A DNA stretch of 64,000 nt from the NCBI RefSeq assembly GCF_003576645.1, contig NC_044919.1, forward strand, positions 168,355 through 232,354, given 5' to 3'. Within the stretch, counting starts at the first letter, position 1. Each line of letters opens with the position of its first letter. This stretch comes from Ipomoea triloba. Taxonomy: Eukaryota > Streptophyta > Magnoliopsida > Solanales > Convolvulaceae. The notes beneath the pieces are model-generated. The model was not told the origin of the DNA. It did no database searches and saw only the letters and a program-made list of their open reading frames with translations. Positions 22,678-35,901 of the stretch are shown piece by piece. A program made the position numbers and the translations under genes.

Positions 22678-25600
22678 ATCAGTTCATCTCATCTTAATCT
22701 TAGCAAACTATCTATATATTATATTGCAGCATGTATGTGTTTCCCGGCCCTATATATGGTCGACGTACGTACGTACATTTCCCATTTCATATTGAACTAG
22801 TTGATTTAAATTAGTGTGATCGACTGCTTCGCTAAATGTTTCATTATCTATGTTTCCTTTCCAATGTTACTCATCAATATAATTGACCAAACTTTTGCAT
22901 ATAATGCTCCTCGGCCTGTGTAGTGTGCAATTCATATATGTGACTTTTTGGTAATTAAGAGAATTTAATATTAGTTCGTATAAGATATAAACTTATCACA
23001 TCTAATGAAGATGTTGAAATCAACAAAAACCAAGCTAATTAGAGAAACGTTGTCAAAACTCAAAAGTGGATTATATATATATGATGAAATATGGTCAAAA
23101 TAAATGATGAACAACTTTCCCTAAACCGGCCACCACGAATTGAAGTGGATTATCACATTTTAAGTCATTTTAAAAGTTGAAACTAAAAATGGGTGGTTTT
23201 AAGTGTTTGAATTGGGCCTGCGTTGGATTAGCCCTTTTGTGTCATTTGTTTTCACAATCATAATCTGAATCGTACCAAACAAGTTGGAAATAGTGATTCA
23301 AATGGCTTGGTGAATACATTAAGAAATATATACTACATGGCCCCCTCATTTCGTCCTCCTACTTGCTAGCAGTCACCTTTTCTTTAGAAGGGCGAAGTGT
23401 CTCATGCATGAATTTTCATTATTAATCTCAACTTCTATTCCTTTTCATAAATTTCGATGTAGACATTTTTTATGACTCACATAATAAAAATATCTTATTT
23501 AATTTTGTTTGTTATGCCACTAAAGTAAAAGTAAGGGAGTAAGATTTAATTTAAAAGTACATGTAGTAGAACTCAATACATTAACCTATAGTACGTCCTT
23601 TATTTTATGTGGTCCTTGTAACATTACCATACGCATGTACGTATCAGTTTCATATGAATTATTCATTACACATACGTTGCATTACCACAAACTAACCTAG
23701 GTTACGTTAGTTAGAGCATCTATCTTAATTCTTAATGCACCAACAATTTTCTTCTTCCAAAAAAAAAAAAACAAAAACAAACAAAACAACAAAAGAAAAG
23801 GTTTATGTATCACAAAAGTAACAAACAATTGTACTGTCCTTCACTTTTTTACAGTAGCTTAGTAGAATTGTCCTCCACTTTTCTACAGTTCATCGTTAAG
23901 ACAAATCGTATTATTAACGTTGCACTTTTCTGCCCTTTGTCTCCGTCTTCAATTCTTTCCATATATATTATATTATTTTTCTGCTCTTGTAATGTTGTGG
24001 AGGAGGATGATCTCAGATCCCATCAAAAATACCTTTTTGCAGCTAGCTAGACATGGATAAGCTAGATTGAGGTGAATTGATATATGCCACTTACCCTTTT
24101 GAGTGGTGTGCGGTGCGGTGCAATATATCTACCATATATGATATATGTTGGCACCAAACCAAAATGAATAATAAATCAGATAGATGCTGCAGCTAAGGGA
24201 CCAGCGACAGTCCAATAATATAATTAATGTATGTGACTACTGACTGACTACGTAGGTAACGTAACAACCAAACGTATAGTTACACAACGTACGTACGTAC
24301 ACACGTACAGTTTGCGATTTTAACGACCTGACGACTCATACATGCAAGTGGTACGTTGGTGTAAATGCGACAAAAAGCTACCATTTACTTTTCAAATTTG
24401 AATTGGAAAACAGAATAAGAAGAAGATGGATGATATGGGGAGTTAAATTGGACTAATTCCTTGCCCACAGGCCACAGTATATTTTTGGTGGGGCCGCCTC
24501 CTTTAATCATCATTATTTCTTTCTTCACGCGTTTCCCACTTTCAATTTCTTCCACTTATTTTCACTCATTATTCCGCCCTTCTTCCTTCTCACGTACACG
24601 CCCAAAACGTAAGCTCAGTAAATCTCCTTCGTTTGAGGTAAATTGTATTAACAAAAATTTTGTTCAACCAACTTGATTGAGATCTTCAAGTTAAATATGA
24701 CAATCATGTTCAATACAAGTGATCATCCTTTTTTATTTGCATTTTTTGTAGTGTTAAATTAAAAATATATAATGTGTCATTATTGTTGACTTTATTAATT
24801 TATTTGTAAATTAGTACATTATTGTGTATATACAATGCATGCATCTTATTAAAGTTAACTTAAGATTAAGAATGATGCGTGCAGCTGCAGGCAAAATGAA
24901 GTTAGGAGTGAATTTTCTATCAAATGGAAGCAAAATCAAACGTGGCAAATCTATATATAAGATTACGTTGTAGTAGTGGTGGCCTTTAACTACTATTTCT
25001 AGTTTGTTATCATTAATTACGTTGTAGTAGTGGTGGCCTGGCCTTTAACTTCTAATTTCTAATTTGTTATCATTAATTTTCGTACTATCATAATCATTTT
25101 GCTCTTGAATCATATCCCAACTTGGGATTCCTCCTTAGAAGCACCCCAATAGTTATAGATTTTGAGAAATTTTTGCAAGTGTGATTAGGAAAAAGAATAT
25201 GGAAAAAAGAGAAAAATAAATAAATAAATAAGCTTCATTAACGCGCCCCGACTAGGAGCTATGGTTGCGTTTCAAGCGACCATGGCAAGAATTTTGTTTT
25301 TCCTTGGTGAGTCCCACAATTATAATAAAAACTAACGTTTTGCAGGGTGATCAATTTTCTTCCCTCTCATCTCCTGCATAAGCATTGCTTCCTCAAAAAT
25401 CACTAATGGAGATGCTCTCATAATCATAGAATGACTAATGTGAATTTAGCCCCGAAGGCATGTCTCATAATTTAACTATTACTTCGTACTAAAAAAACTT
25501 TAATTTTTTAAAAGATAATTTCAGGCGTAACTTAATAACCACAAATTTTTAAATTCTACTTCATGTTGCAATTAGTTTTAACTTTTTCAGTTTAAGTTAG

Positions 25601-28600
25601 TTTTGGACAATTTAAACTGATTTTCCTCTTAATAGTTTTAAAATTGATTTGTCCAGACTCCAGAATAAACAAACTTTCTGTAAATCAAAAGATTCTTTTT
25701 TTTTTTAATTATTATTTATTACACACAGACACACACACACCCCTTTGCTAATATTTAATGTATATTCATGAGATCTGCATGGAATTCAACATTTAATTAA
25801 TTGATATCAAATAATAAAACATCAACCTTCATTATTATTAGTACCTATCAAATACCAAAGTTTACTTGGAATGATTCAAACTTTAAAGGAAGTGTTGCAT
25901 GAGGTGAGGAGATGATTGTACTTTGCTATCAATTGTCCATCAAAGAATATCCATCCTGCCATTTATTTATTTATTTTTGACTGTATTATAATAGAAAACA
26001 GACACTTGAAATTGGGAGTTGGGAGGCACAATGGTTGGTATCGGCCCCACAGGTTTGAAACCAACTAATTTCAATATAAAGTCTCCATGAGCTAGCTATA
26101 CTAGCTAGCTTTCTTTCTTTCTTTTTGATTTTCTTTTTGTTTGTTAGTTAAAAATTACTTTTAATTTAATTTGCTTTAACTACCCGTAATTAATAAAAAA
26201 TTATACAATAATAAACTATATATATATTAATATACATAATCTCATCATCGCTATTAAATAAACAGAAGTTAATTAATTAACTACCTTCTTTGAAAAGAGA
26301 TTAATTAAGTTTTTTTCAAGTATCTTTCAAATAAAAATTAATATGGATGATATATAATTCACTTTACATAATTTTTTTTTAAATATTGACATTGTTATAA
26401 TAAGGTTACAATAATTGAGTTCATGCCCATTTTCTTCTAACGTGGGTTAGCGATATATATCTTAAATGTTGGACTCCCTTTAACAAATAACCGATTTGTA
26501 ATTAAGGTGTATGCAATATATTTCCCCATTGTTCATGTGCGGCCATTATGGTCATCAATGAGGCGTTTTCCTATACTAGTATTTCTACAACACCGTCATT
26601 CAACAAATATGCATGTCTTGCTAGGTTGAGTTCTTGAAATTGAACAAAGATCACCACTCTGTTGATTTCCGAGGGTTGCGAGCTCCTACTTTAGACTTTC
26701 CCAAAGCACTTTACTTTGTTAAGAACCTAAGGCTATATTGCAATATCTTTGGATTTAACTAAAACTTCTAGATTGAGCTATGTTAATTTATTTAGATTAA
26801 TATGAATTCATTATATATAATTTCATCAAACATCTTAATTTCATGAGAACTCTAAACATATTGTGCAAAATCCTTTCACATTACATAGATGTCGTGCATG
26901 CATGACTCATGATTTGTTGCTAAAACGGATGAAAATTAAATAATTGGAATAATACTTTCAAATCACTTTTTTTTTTCTTTTCAAAATAATTTTTATATAT
27001 CACGCCGTACCTGACTAGTGTGTACATAAACAGTAATTCAACTGTATTTGGAGAAATCATATTAAAACAAACAAAAATCCATTATTGATGACGAAATCGG
27101 AACTTTAAAAAAAAAAAAAAAAAGCAAGCTAGATTATGATATTTAAAAAAATCATTATTGGGAATAAATTAAAGTTGATGGAGTATATATTTTACTCGGT
27201 CCAAAAGACTTGGGTTACACGGCCATTCACCAACAAAAACGTGCACTGCCCAATCCCCTCTCTGTACACATCACTAGTCCAATCCCCACATTAACTTTTC
27301 CAACCGGGTGCTTTGCATGTTCTTGGAACTGAGAGCGACATTTCTTTATTGTTTATTATATACTATGCTTATCTCTAACTACTTTCAAAATAAATCTAAT
27401 TACTTTATAATTATAATTATAATATAAACCTATATTATAATAATAAATTAAGAGATCGATATCTATATTCTGTTAGGAAAATGAGTTGTTACCCACTCTT
27501 TAACCACTTTAGTTGTATGAATAGTATGCATTGAAGTAACCTTTTTACATTTTATATATTTAAAAGATTTACGTCATCATCTACCTATACAATCTAAAAT
27601 CTAAACCGTGATCATAATAGATGTATTATATAATTTGTGGAGTTTGGACTATAAAATAAACAAATAATTTTTATATTTATTTAAGATTATTTTCATATAT
27701 TTTGTCAAATTATATTATTTGAACAATATTTAATCTCAATGATTTTATAAGGAGGATTACTATTTTAAAAAATTGATGTTATAATATAAAATTGGAAGTA
27801 GAATATAATATGACTATATGAGTTAGTTAAAGAAGCTAGATTGGAGAAAGTTCTTAGGTGATGCCAAGCCACCTATGGCTATGGCTATGGTCCTAAACCA
27901 ATCTCTTAATAGATTTTCAAAGTTTTAGATTATTTAATTTGCATTTTGTGTAATACTTCAACTTCGCACGTACTATATGACACATAAACCAAGATTATTC
28001 ATGAACATGAACAAACGTATTTAAATATACATAGTAATTTGAGATGTAATAGTTTATTAAGTATGTGTTATCGGTAAAATCTGAATTTTGTATAGTACCT
28101 TGTTGCTGCTAGCAAAACAAAGTTAAGATTATGAATTTATTTTAAGATAATTGATCTATTGATTTATTTCTCAAAACAACAATTTCATTCCAATATTCCA
28201 TATATTATATATGGACAAAATAGCTCTCAGTCAAGTATGCATTTTCAACGTAAAAGTCGAATCTTAAATTTGTTTTAAACCTACCAAATTCAACTTAAAA
28301 TTTCAATATATGTCAAAAAAGATTATCACATTATAAAAATATTACCAGATATTCCAAAAATTTTGAACTATATTTAATTTGATTTGTTTGAAAGGTATAT
28401 ATACGTATAATAATGTATTTCCCTTTTATCTTATTTTATGTGTCTGATTTTGTTAACTAGACTTAACCGAAGTTATTTTTAATTTAATCTTTTATAATAT
28501 TAAGTTTAGTATTAATATATAAAATTAATATATTTTAAAATTATATTAAAAGTGTTATTAAACGTACAAAATGAAATTAAAAATAATTGTAAAAATACGA

Positions 28601-29990
28601 AAGAGTCGGTTTCATTGATCCAACCTAAATCTTACCTTAGATTGCAAATACTAATAATGTATGTATAATGACCCAGCATTTTGAAGTGTAGCATGGGTCA
28701 TACACCCGGCCTCACATGCACAATGACAAGAATTCTTCATTTTGCCAAAAATTATTGATAAATCATATATATATGCACCATAAAAGCATGGGGGACAACT
28801 TCTATGAACAGCAGTACTCATGACGATGAATTTTTTGGATGGACATGCGTAATCCTGTATTATTTCACAATTTAAAATAAAATTAAAATATGAGTATAAT
28901 AACGAAATATATACCAGACTTATTTTTATCTCGATAAGTATAAAGCAATCATCAAATAATAATAATAATAATTGTTCTCCAAAAAATAATAATAATAATA
29001 ATAAAGCTTGGTATAATCAATCAGTGTCTGCCTTTACCAATTACAATCAGTCGTTTTTCAATTACCAAGCACCAAAACTCCGTCAATCAACAAAGATGAG
29101 CAAGAAAACAAAAAGAAAAAGAAAAAAAAATCTGAGACGTACACGCGGCCATTCGGCATGTTATATTAGATATGGTTTCACTACTACGTAGTATTGGAAT
29201 TGCGACAATAACATTGTTATTGTGGGTTTTGTGGTCGGAATTGAATGGCCAGCGTAAGCTGCGGGCTGGCTTTTGTGGGGCAACAATTTCAACGTAACTG
29301 TCCAAGATTTTGTGATACCTCAAACAACATAATTCGCTCTCTGAAATAAAAGGTCACAAGTTTAAATTTCAGAATAGGTGTTAGCTGTTTAAATAAATTG
29401 AAAAAATACGTATAAACAAATACTAATTTTAATATAATCAATACTTTAAGAAGCAAAAAATAATTGTGGGCACAGGAATTAAATGGGATTTTGAATTTTG
29501 ATGAGCAACAACGCGGAAAAGGGCTTGAAGATTCTTCCTTGAGTCAGTCACCATATCCTTCACCATCCATTTTTTTTTTTGACTCTTGAAATTAGAAGAC
29601 AGTGGAATCTTCCTTTGTGGAAATTGTTGTGATTTTTCTCTGATTCAAGTTGTGATCTATAACAGATCTCAATCTCAATTTTATAATGAATTGATAGGAT
29701 ACAAAGACATGACATCTATATCTATATTTCGTATTCAATCAATATTTTTATCATTATAAATATTGGAAGTGATATATTCCACCTAAAGAACGGGTACACT
29801 AATGAGTTAGTTGAGCCAAAAGTATAAGCGACAAACTATAAAGTTTGAAATTCAATTCAATGCTTTGTAAGAGTAACTAAGTGTTGAATACAGTGTTGAA
29901 TACATTTAATTAATGCGTATGAATGAACAAATCAAGAACCACACAATCTTGAATTTTTAATAAATTTCTAAAGTATTTAATGTATAAGTC
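22678..29990. other. Gene-poor AT-rich spacer
   Basis: About 7.3 kb. Open frames are short, low-complexity and unlike any family I recognise. It contains mononucleotide and dinucleotide runs, a CA tract near 25725-25741, AAT microsatellites near 28958-29003, and degenerate tRNA-like stretches (for example near 26028-26070 and 29340-29380) that could be old SINE remains. It breaks the otherwise dense gene order between the R3-MYB and WRKY genes. Confidence 0.5.
24962..25075. repeat. Tandem duplication of a 54-60 bp unit
   Basis: Two head-to-tail copies (24962-25015 and 25016-25075) of a unit starting ATTACGTTGTAGTAGTGG and ending TTTGTTATCATTA. The second copy has a 5-6 base GGCCT duplication and a few substitutions. 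Confidence 0.8.
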
Positions 29991-29991
29991 A

Positions 29992-30211
29992 TGTTTCGTA
30001 AAATAATTAGCTTATCAACCAATTTTGACTTATTTGACTAGATATTTGACTTGTTCAAAGAAAATTTTTCAATTAGTTTTTTTCAAAAAACAAAAATTAT
30101 ATTAAAGAGCTATCCGCTAATAGCTCATTTACCAAACACATCCAACAATAAGTTAATGTTATCAACTTATCATTTTTTATAATCCAATCAACTAACAGTT
30201 ATCAATAAACA
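29992..30211. mobile_element. hAT-like MITE carrying three W-box cores
   Basis: An AT-rich element of about 220 bp whose body closely resembles the one in a reductase pseudogene intron at 44117-44360. Shared runs include TTTTGACTTATTTGACT-like sequence, TTTTTCAATTAGTTTTTT, and a stretch ending CATTTACCAAACAC. Ends are imperfect inverted repeats of the TTTGRTAA type. This copy has three TTGACT hexamers at 30025, 30034 and 30046. Boundaries are approximate and I did not find a clear target duplication. Confidence 0.65.
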
Positions 30212-30887
30212 GTCATTTATTGGCAATAGATGGTGGGGTTTAAGACTTTGTTGGAACATCTTAATCAGTCATTTAGACGGACTGAATGACGCGTGAAAAG
30301 AGAATTAGGAGGAGGCCATGTGAGAAGAAGAAACATGAATGTTAATGTGGGATGGATTCTAATGTTGTGTGTGGAATTGGAGGAGGAGAGTGGTCCCTTT
30401 GAATGGGTCAGCACAGTGGATGGGATGAAGAAGAGTTTTCATTTTACTGTTCTTTTGTAGTCTGAAAGAATGATGACCATTTCAGCAAAAATCTTCTATC
30501 TTTTGGGTTTTCAATTTTCCCGTTTTCCTCTTTTTCCCCTTTCCACATCTTTTCCTCTTTATATCCCCTCCCCTTCCTCCTGCTCACTACTTTCATCCTC
30601 ATCATCATTATAACAATCATACACCATAGTTTAAAGACTCCCCCTCTCCCCACTCACATTCCCTCACCCTTCTTCTCCAACAAAAAAAAAAAAACGACAA
30701 ATTCAACCCATTTCCATCTTCTTCTTATTCTGAATTTCTAAACTTGTTTGAGCTTCTCTTATCTTGTTTGTTTCTTTACAATGCAAGCTTGTTCCCGTGA
30801 TTCAAGACGATTCTTTGGTGCTTAATTGGATCAGGGAATTCTATTTAGAATAGAAGCTTTGTTGTGTCATATTTTTGGTTGTTGAGG

Positions 30888-32486
30888 ATGGAAAAGGTTG
30901 GAAACTCTCTAATCATCAATGAGTTAACTCAGGGGAGAGAGTTGGCAGCCCAGCTGAAAGGGCAGTTCGATTCTTTTACATCACCGGAGATATGTGAGCC
31001 ACTGGTGGAGAAGATCCTTTCTTCCTATGAAAAAGCACTCACACTGCTCAACTTCAAACTCTTTTTTGGAGGAGACCCTAATGCCATGGATTCCCCTCTT
31101 CCTCTTCTGGCTAACAATTCCAATGTTTGTCCCACCGGCGAAGCCTCCGATGGTGATTCCTCCAAGGAGCAATGCCATGTCTTCAAGAAAAGGTGAATTT
31201 TTTTCCCTTAGCTTGTTTTTTCTCTTGGAATCTTGTGTTATGCTCTAAATTTTAATTTGTTTCTTGGAATATAATTGCAGAAAGACATCTCCACAGTGGA
31301 GCAAACAAGTCCGGGTTTGCTCTGCCTCAGGTTTAGGAGCCAACCTTGATGATGGCCATAGCTGGAGAAAATATGGGCAGAAAGATATTTTGGGGGCTCA
31401 TCACCCAAGGTAACAATTTTCTAAACATTATTATTTGTCCTCTGTTTTTCAATGCCTTTTGGATCTTGAATTTGTTGTCATTTGAGTCTGGAAATTCAAC
31501 TTTCAATTGGGACTGCCAGATATTTTCTCTTAGCTTAGCTTACTAGTCAATTCTTGAAAGAATTTAATGTATTAATGTTAGTGTTTGTTAAGAACAGCAG
31601 CCATGGAGGCTCCCTGTTTCATTAATTGTTCCAAGGAGTAGTTGTGCAACTTGGGTGTTTTTAGTTCTGCAGCATTCTACTTTATTGTTCCTAGGAGTTG
31701 TTGTTGGTGTATATGTGCAACTTGTGTTTTCAGTTTTGGCTGCATAAATTTTGCATCCATTATGTGGACCCTCCATCCACTTCAGCAGCCCTTTTTAGTT
31801 TTTACTACATATATATAGGTAGAGTCATTGTTGAATATTGAAAAGTTGTTCTTTTTCTGGGTTAATAAATGGTGGTCCATTGTTGTTACTGCAGAGCATA
31901 TTATAGGTGCACTCATCGCAACACGCAAGGCTGCTTGGCTACAAAGCAAGTTCAGAGGTCTGATGGAGACGCTTCTGTTTTTGAGGTTACATATAAAGGA
32001 AGGCACAGTTGCAAAGCCTCTCATCCGGCAATGATTTCTGGGGAAAATGAGAGGCCAAAGCCTCAGTTTCAGGTGCAACAGCCCGAGGGAAAGCAACTGC
32101 AAGCACAAAGCTTGGTGCTTGACTATGGACTAAATCAGAAACTTGAAACCTCCGAAGAGGATCATGTTCTCCCTCCCTTCTCGTTCCCGCCTACAATCAA
32201 ATGCGAGGTAGCAGACAAGGAAAATAACTTGCTCAAGTGCTGTTCTCCTTCACCGTTTACCCCTCCATCAACATCGGAGGAGTGTATGTACTTGTCATTT
32301 TTGCCTGGCCAAAATGATGATGATGATTTTGGACTGAGCCAAATTCTGGACAGATCAGAATCTGATCTCACTGATCATATGATTTCAACCCCAACTTCTG
32401 TCACCAACTCTCCTTTCCAAGATTGGGATTTTCTAGCTGATCAACCTAATCTTGATGCAACCGATATCTCAAAGTACTTCTCCTGA
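30888..32486 (+). CDS. Group III WRKY transcription factor
   Basis: Three exons: 30888-31192, 31281-31409 and 31895-32486, encoding 341 residues. The invariant heptad WRKYGQK is at 130-136. The zinc finger is C150-x7-C158-x23-H182-x-C184, the C2HC pattern that defines group III. The intron inside the WRKY domain, after the proline of HHPR, is the conserved R-type intron. The N-terminal part (about residues 1-60: ELTQGRELAAQLKGQF and so on) resembles the WRKY30/41/53 subgroup. The C-terminal tail is acidic with Ser/Thr, a likely activation region. Group III WRKYs bind TTGAC(C/T) W-boxes and act in defence and senescence. The start ATG follows a long 5' UTR-like CT-rich leader. No lesion seen. 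Confidence 0.95.
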
Positions 32487-32893
32487 TAACTCTAATTACT
32501 ATTCTGGATTAATTCTGTGTAGCTAGCTAGCATAAATAAGTGTTGAGCATCGCCTGTGGAAAGGGAATCTATTTTCTCCTGTCGAAATTCAAATTTCCAT
32601 ATAATTTTGCATCTCTTACCTAGAAATTTAGAGGAGCTGCTTTTTCTTTTTTCTTTTTTTCTCCATTTGAGCTTGTTCATGTTTTTCCAGTTAACAGCAT
32701 TAGCTAGAGTATTTAGTCTGATAAGGATTCAATGTATGATAAGATTAAGAGGTTGTGTACTTGTAGGAAACCATGTTTCAGCTGCAAATTGTTATCTTCA
32801 TTTCAACTTCAGAGCAAATCATTCTTAAAACATACATACATAAAGCATTTGAACATAAAATGCTGTTTGGAACAGGAAACTAATAACTGTAGT

Positions 32894-34420
32894 TTAGTTA
32901 AGGAGATTGCAGAACTTCTTGGCGCATTCTAGACTTCCGCTAAGTATCATCTTATAATCATATTTGTACTCAAATCCTGCTTCTTCCAACTTTCTTGAAC
33001 CCCATTTTGTCTCCCTCATTGAATCCTCAATGAACCTGACACAAAAGCACACATTCAAATCATCAAATTCAAACCTTTTAATCTCCAAGTTGGCACCTTT
33101 AACAGTACGGTAACATAGTACTCACTCTTGAGGGATGGTAACGAGGGAGGAATGATGCTGATAGTAAGAGGCAATCTCGACGGATTTTAGGTAGTAGTTA
33201 GCACAAAGAAACCTGCCATTGATGTCTGAATTCTTGATGCAGAAAACATGCGCTGCAGTTACATCTTGTATATGTACAAGTGGAACTTTTGACAGCAATT
33301 CCTCTAAAGACCTCAGCATTTCATACCTATTCTTGTCCCTTGCAACCTGTGAGACGATCAACCCCACGCTTTCAGGTATCACATATTGAAGTGTCTCGAG
33401 GCCTCCAACCAGGCCACAAGCAAGAGACACCACTTGTATGCCTCTCCCATTGTAGCTCAGCACTTCTTTCTCTGCTGCTGTCTTTGACTGCACATAGTTC
33501 TGCAAAGAGAGCATCAACAAAATTACTGCACCCAGAAATCAAGAAAACTATTATTAAAAAAAAAAAAAAAAAAAAAAAAGAAGCTGCAGATATATACAAC
33601 ATACATACACACATACCACAACCAAATCAATGGGGTATGGGGTTGGGAAATTGGAAGGAGTCCAACAAGTCTCGTCCATGGAGTTCTTGAAAGTGGTAAC
33701 GTCTTCGTGGTTAAGTGGAGCTGCAGCCATGACAGAGGCAGTGTAGATGAGTTTCTTCACAGTCCCTGATCTTATACACGCATCCACTATACTCCTCACC
33801 CCATCCACAGCTGCCTCAGATGTGTTCTTGTACTATAGACAGACAGCATATAGCATGTCATATGTTGAACTAATATTTCTCTAAAATTAAAATATGTTTG
33901 ATTCATGAAATTGCAAAAATATAATTTGTAGACAGCTCCAAAATCTATTTTTTAAGACAAGGGAAAGGACAACTGACAGAGTAAATGAATCTAGAGAAAT
34001 TATATATATGCAAACATCATAGTTATAGATCTGACAGTAACACAGAAACAGAACCTTAGAGCTTTGGTGGTTGTGGAGAAGAGGAGTAGCCAAATGGAGC
34101 ACCACTTGACAGCCATGAAGGGCGGGAACAAATTCATCTGCTCTGTATATATCTGCCTCAAACAGTTTCAGATTCGTTTCTGCACCAGGAAGTCCTTTCA
34201 GAAGCCCTACCTTTGTGGAATCACCTATATATTTTAATTTACTCAAAAAAAAATCAGATTTTTAGACCCCATTAAATAAGCAAGATAGCCATTAATGGAG
34301 GGTATTTGTTTCACCTAAATTTCTGAGAGTGGCATGCACTGTATAGCCTCTGCTCAATAAGGTTTTGATGAGAAAAGAGGCCAGGTAACCTGCACCTCCA
34401 GTCACACAAACATTCATCAT
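32894..34420 (-). CDS. DFR/anthocyanidin reductase-like NAD(P)-dependent reductase, copy A (intact)
   Basis: Five exons on the minus strand: 34420-34315, 34224-34055, 33832-33617, 33499-33126 and 33035-32894, giving 335 residues with clean GT-AG junctions. This is an extended short-chain dehydrogenase (SDR108E type). The Rossmann motif TGGAGYLA lies at 7-14, the catalytic Ser at S125 in IYTAS, and the catalytic pair Y166-x3-K170 in YVQSK. Relatives reduce dihydroflavonols, anthocyanidins or other phenolic and carbonyl substrates; the substrate here cannot be read from sequence. The start is MMNVCVTGG; either of the first two ATGs could serve. The WRKY gene ends 0.4 kb away, tail to tail. Copy B at 42246-44725 is its duplicate. 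Confidence 0.9.
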
Positions 34421-35868
34421 CTTCTTCTTCTTCTTCTATCCCTGTGGAGAAATGGGTGAGTGTACGCTTATGTAAGGTTATATTCATCATTTTGTCGTGT
34501 TAAAGAGTAGTAGTGGACTTGGAATATAATAAACAGACTTTTCCACCATTTAAAAATCAAGTTTTTGGATTAGGTTTGGGCGGATTTTAAATTATTTTAT
34601 AATAATGGAGATATTGAATAGTTGTACAAAACTAATCAATTGAGACAAATTAAACATTTGAAGTATAACGAGTTCATCAGGCAACGGCAAATGTCTAAAG
34701 GGTAGAGATAGTGCTATTACAGTAATATAATACGGAGTATCTGAATTTGCAGGCTAAGCCATGGTCATGGACTCATGGTGAATGATTGATTGTCAGTGAC
34801 AAGCTAATTATATAAATAATACTCTGGATCTCACTCAATGCACCTACAGATATTAATGTTAGCTTCAAATTAATAGGTTGGTCTGATAGAGATTAAAAAA
34901 AAAAAATAGAGTTCAGCTCGATAAGTATGATGGTTTGTTAGCTAATATTAATGTTAGTAACTATACGTTAGCTAATATTAATGTTGTTTAAAATCATAAA
35001 CTGACTGGTCCTGGGCCTCAGGCTTGGGCCTTCATGTTAAAATACTGTGCAAGGCAACTCGCCCAATTAAGCCCAATCCATCACCATAAACTAAACTTAA
35101 GGAGGAAGCAACCTACACCTCTGGCCCATATTGGGAACATTGATAACGATAAAGTGAACAACGGGCCATATTTAAATCAATTCCGTAAACAAATAATATT
35201 CATAAGTAGTGCACGACAACCCATTATTGTCCTCCTTCCATTTACGTCAATTCTTTGTGTCGCTCTCTCATGTCACTTTGAATTTTTTCTCCATTTTTTA
35301 TTTTAACCCAATGCAGTAGCTCAAGTGACAAGTGAGCTCTCTTTGTGGGGAAGAATTTCGAAAGAACCCTGGTTGACGATTCTTAAACAGACAAAGATAT
35401 AAAGTGAAGGTCATAAAATCACTCGAAGCGATATAGAAGGGATTCCTTTGCTAAATAGTGGACAACTCCATTCGTGGACACCCTAACAAACTTGATAAAA
35501 CACATTAGTTTTTTTTTTCTTTTGAAATAAACACATTAGTTAATTGACTCAACATATAAACAATAATGTCCAAGACATAATACATATAGATTCAATTTAT
35601 TTATTTTGATTTGGCTTGGGTGGTTAGAGATGTCCAAATCTCCTCTCACAAGCTAATAGAATCATCTACCACATCTTTCAAGGATTTTTTGTATGTGAAG
35701 AAGCTTTTCATACTTCAACACCGTACCACTTGTCGCTCAGGTCCATTCATCACGCAACTGCAACTAGTAAATACATTATTAGGGAGTATATGTTAGTATT
35801 TAACGTTCGTGGTTAAAATCATAACTTATGTCACTTAACGTAACATATGATAATATAATTGATCAAAT
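34421..35868. repeat. Upstream half of segmental duplication unit 1
   Basis: The spacer 5' of copy A is repeated, with small indels, at about 44726-45977 upstream of copy B. Shared landmarks are CATCAGGCAACGGCAAATGT, ACGGAGTATCT, GGTCCTGGGCCTCAGGCT and AACTTAAGGAGGAAGCAACC. Unit 1 alone has a tRNA-like stretch near 35312-35400; unit 2 alone has a different AT-rich patch there. Confidence 0.8.
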
Positions 35869-35901
35869 ATGGAGTTTGTATCTGAAACGCTCTCAGAAAG
35901 G

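Noticed and set aside
33122..33690. Plus-strand frames at 33280-33690 and 43198-43800
   Set aside because: Antisense shadows of reductase exons 3 and 4 in copies A and B.
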